NCBI RefSeq assembly: GCF_001665575.1
Contig: NZ_LZSU01000044.1
Coordinates: forward strand, 1 to 64,000
Length of the DNA: 64,000 nt
Direction of reading: 5' to 3'
Source: Mycobacterium sp. 852013-51886_SCH5428379
GTDB taxonomy: Bacteria; Actinomycetota; Actinomycetes; Mycobacteriales; Mycobacteriaceae
Below, in pieces: positions 62,518-64,000 of the stretch. The translations under genes were made by a program, and so were the position numbers. Each line of letters opens with the position of its first letter. The stretch's first letter is position 1. The notes below the pieces were generated by a model, which saw nothing but the letters and a program-made list of their open reading frames with translations, did not search any database and was not told the DNA's origin.

Positions 62518-63474
62518 ATGCGTCTCGGCGTGATGATCGGGGCCGAGCGCGGCGACATGGCCCGCAAGGTCAACAAACTGGTGAGCGACATCGAGTGGGC
62601 CGAATCGGCCGGGCTGGACACCGCGTGGATGCCGCAGGTGCCCAACGACTTCGACTGCCTGACCATGGTCGCGCTGATGGGCAGCCGCACGACCCGCATC
62701 GAACTGGGCACTGCCGTCGTGCCGCTGCAGGCGCAGCATCCGATCGCGCTGGCCCGCCAGGCGCTCTCGGTGCACGCCGCCGTCGGTAACCGTCTCGCGC
62801 TCGGGGTGGGACCGTCGCACCACTGGATCGTGCGTGACATGCTCGGCATCCCCTACGAGAAGCCGGCCGCCTATACGCGCGACTACCTCGAGGTGTTCAA
62901 CGCCGCGGTGGCGGGCCCGGGTGACGTCGACGTGGAGAACGACTCGTTCACCGTCCACAACCCGACGGTGCTGCAGGCGGATTCGCCGATGCCGGTGCTG
63001 GTGGCCGCGCTCGGTCCGGTGATGCTGCAGATCGCCGGTGAGCTCGCCGACGGAACCGTGCTGTGGATGGCCGATGAGAAGGCGATCGGTGAGCACATCG
63101 CGCCGCGCATCACGAAAGCCGCCGAGAACGCCGGCAGGCCGGCGCCGCGGATCGTTGCGGGCATCCCCGTCTGCCTGTGTGCGAATTCGGAGATCGACGC
63201 GGCGAAGGAACGCGCCAACCGCATCTTGGCCGAGGCCGAGACGTCGCCGAACTACCAGAAGCTGCTCGACCGCGGGGATGCCCGGAACGTGGGGGATCTG
63301 TGCGCCGCCGGGGACGAGCAGTCAATCCTGGCGCGATTCCAGCAGTTCGCCGATGCGGGGGTGACCGACCTGTCGGTGCGCCTGCTGCCGATCGGCGAGA
63401 ACCGCGACGAATTGATCGCCTCGAAGTACCGGACGCGTGAGGTGATCGCAGAGCTGGCGAAGCAGGTGCAGTGA
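62518..63474 (+). CDS. LLM class F420-dependent oxidoreductase
   Basis: A 318-aa luciferase-like F420-type oxidoreductase: TTRIELGTAVVPLQAQHP near residue 60 and GVGPSHHWIVRDMLGIPYEKP near residue 100, then ALGPVMLQIAGELADGTVLWM. It is a clear homologue of the enzyme at 11181 and probably belongs to the subfamily I recall as TIGR03564. ATG 62518 follows the mutase small-subunit stop directly. It probably oxidises or reduces an acyl-CoA intermediate; the substrate is unknown. Confidence 0.92.
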   Translation: MRLGVMIGAERGDMARKVNKLVSDIEWAESAGLDTAWMPQVPNDFDCLTMVALMGSRTTRIELGTAVVPLQAQHPIALARQALSVHAAVGNRLALGVGPSHHWIVRDMLGIPYEKPAAYTRDYLEVFNAAVAGPGDVDVENDSFTVHNPTVLQADSPMPVLVAALGPVMLQIAGELADGTVLWMADEKAIGEHIAPRITKAAENAGRPAPRIVAGIPVCLCANSEIDAAKERANRILAEAETSPNYQKLLDRGDARNVGDLCAAGDEQSILARFQQFADAGVTDLSVRLLPIGENRDELIASKYRTREVIAELAKQVQ

Positions 63475-64000
63475 CTGCCCCGCTCGCCGGCATCCGGATC
63501 ATCGAGGTCGGCGTGATGCTCGCCGGGCCGTACGCGACGATGATGCTCGCGGACCTCGGCGCCGAGGTGATCAAGGTCGAGCCTCCGGGCGGGGAGATCT
63601 CACGGCAGGTCGGCGACAGCTATTTCGCCAGCCTCAACCGCAACAAAACCCACGTCTTCCTCGATCTGCGGTCCGACGGCGGACAGCAGCGACTGGCCGA
63701 GCTCGTTGCGAATTCCCATGCACTGCTGGTGAACATGAAGCCGTCGGTGATCCGCAAGCTCGGTCTGACCTATGAGTCGCTGCGCCGGCACAACGAGAAG
63801 ATCGTCTGCGTCGCGATGACGGGGTTCGGGCTCGACGGCGGTGACGATCCGGCCTTCGACTACGTCATCCAGGCGGCGACCGGAGTGGCGGCGATGACCG
63901 GTGATCCTGACGGCCCGCCGACGCTGCCCGGCTACTCCTCGGCCGACAACTCGACCGGTTTGACCGCGGCGCTGGGTCTGCTGGCGATGGTCGTCGCGGG
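63471..64000 (+). CDS. CaiB/BaiF family III CoA-transferase (cut by window end)
   Basis: The first 176 residues of a family III CoA-transferase. It has LAGIRIIEVGVMLAGPYATMMLADLGAEVIKVEPPGG, NRNKTHVFLDLR and FDYVIQAATGVAAMTG, and Asp159 in SADNSTG matches the catalytic Asp of formyl-CoA transferase. It moves CoA between organic acids without free hydrolysis. GTG 63471 overlaps the LLM stop as GTGA, so it belongs to the mutase operon. The C-terminal half lies outside the window. Confidence 0.93.
   Translation, partial: MTAPLAGIRIIEVGVMLAGPYATMMLADLGAEVIKVEPPGGEISRQVGDSYFASLNRNKTHVFLDLRSDGGQQRLAELVANSHALLVNMKPSVIRKLGLTYESLRRHNEKIVCVAMTGFGLDGGDDPAFDYVIQAATGVAAMTGDPDGPPTLPGYSSADNSTGLTAALGLLAMVVA

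Overview
This window is a high-GC actinobacterial chromosome segment that reads as Mycobacterium/Mycolicibacterium. Evidence is the conserved gene order ogt-alkA ... adenylate cyclase-nucS-Rv1322-like-mce-fadA4-thioredoxin/TPR-glgB-glgE-glgP-dinG-pncB-clpS-DUF2017-P1 peptidase-mec-cysO-cysM-rhomboid-murI-cAMP phosphodiesterase-rph-rdgB-DUF3817-lprD, which I recognise from memory as the M. tuberculosis Rv1316c-Rv1343c backbone, together with NucS mismatch repair, the GlgE alpha-glucan pathway, an MspA-type porin, F420-dependent oxidoreductases and many P450s. The MspA-type porin hints at a fast-growing species (inference). I saw no rRNA, CRISPR array, transposase or phage gene.

Layout. 1-2076: DNA alkylation repair (ogt, ada-alkA) with a strong terminator. 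2125-16251: an accessory island of GMC oxidoreductase, an orphan set of cytochrome-oxidase-III/IV-like and paralogous membrane proteins with its own TetR, then P450 / SDR-P450-SDR-LLM / nitroreductase / SDR-VOC / SDR-NTF2 / TetR. This looks like a redox catabolic pathway for an unknown, probably terpenoid- or steroid-like substrate. Four promoters or gene starts in it share a palindromic motif. Three genes in it show damage: an in-frame TAG, a frameshift at the start, and a C-terminal remnant. 16329-18152: orphan fatty acyl-AMP ligase. 18141-44388: backbone of membrane adenylate cyclase, NucS, methylmalonyl-CoA epimerase, thiolase, CnoX-like chaperone, glycogen/alpha-glucan enzymes, porin, metallopeptidase, DinG, NAD salvage, ClpS, the Mec-CysO-CysM cysteine pathway, rhomboid, MurI, cAMP phosphodiesterase and RNase PH.

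44395-46360: a P450 plus divergent TetR cassette inserted between rph and rdgB. 46378-49203: rdgB, a DHA2-type exporter, DUF3817 and LprD. 49273-49356: tRNA-Leu(UAG). After the tRNA the order departs from the M. tuberculosis one: DoxX, DUF309, MHS transporter-LacI and P450-phosphotransferase (linked by two near-identical LacI-type palindromes), two more MHS transporters, then a divergon. One arm of that divergon is SDR-acyl-CoA synthetase-small protein. The other is a two-subunit B12-dependent acyl-CoA mutase, an F420-type LLM oxidoreductase and a family III CoA-transferase cut by the window end. Both arms carry the same repeated promoter element, so activation, redox chemistry, carbon-skeleton rearrangement and CoA transfer are probably one acyl-CoA pathway.
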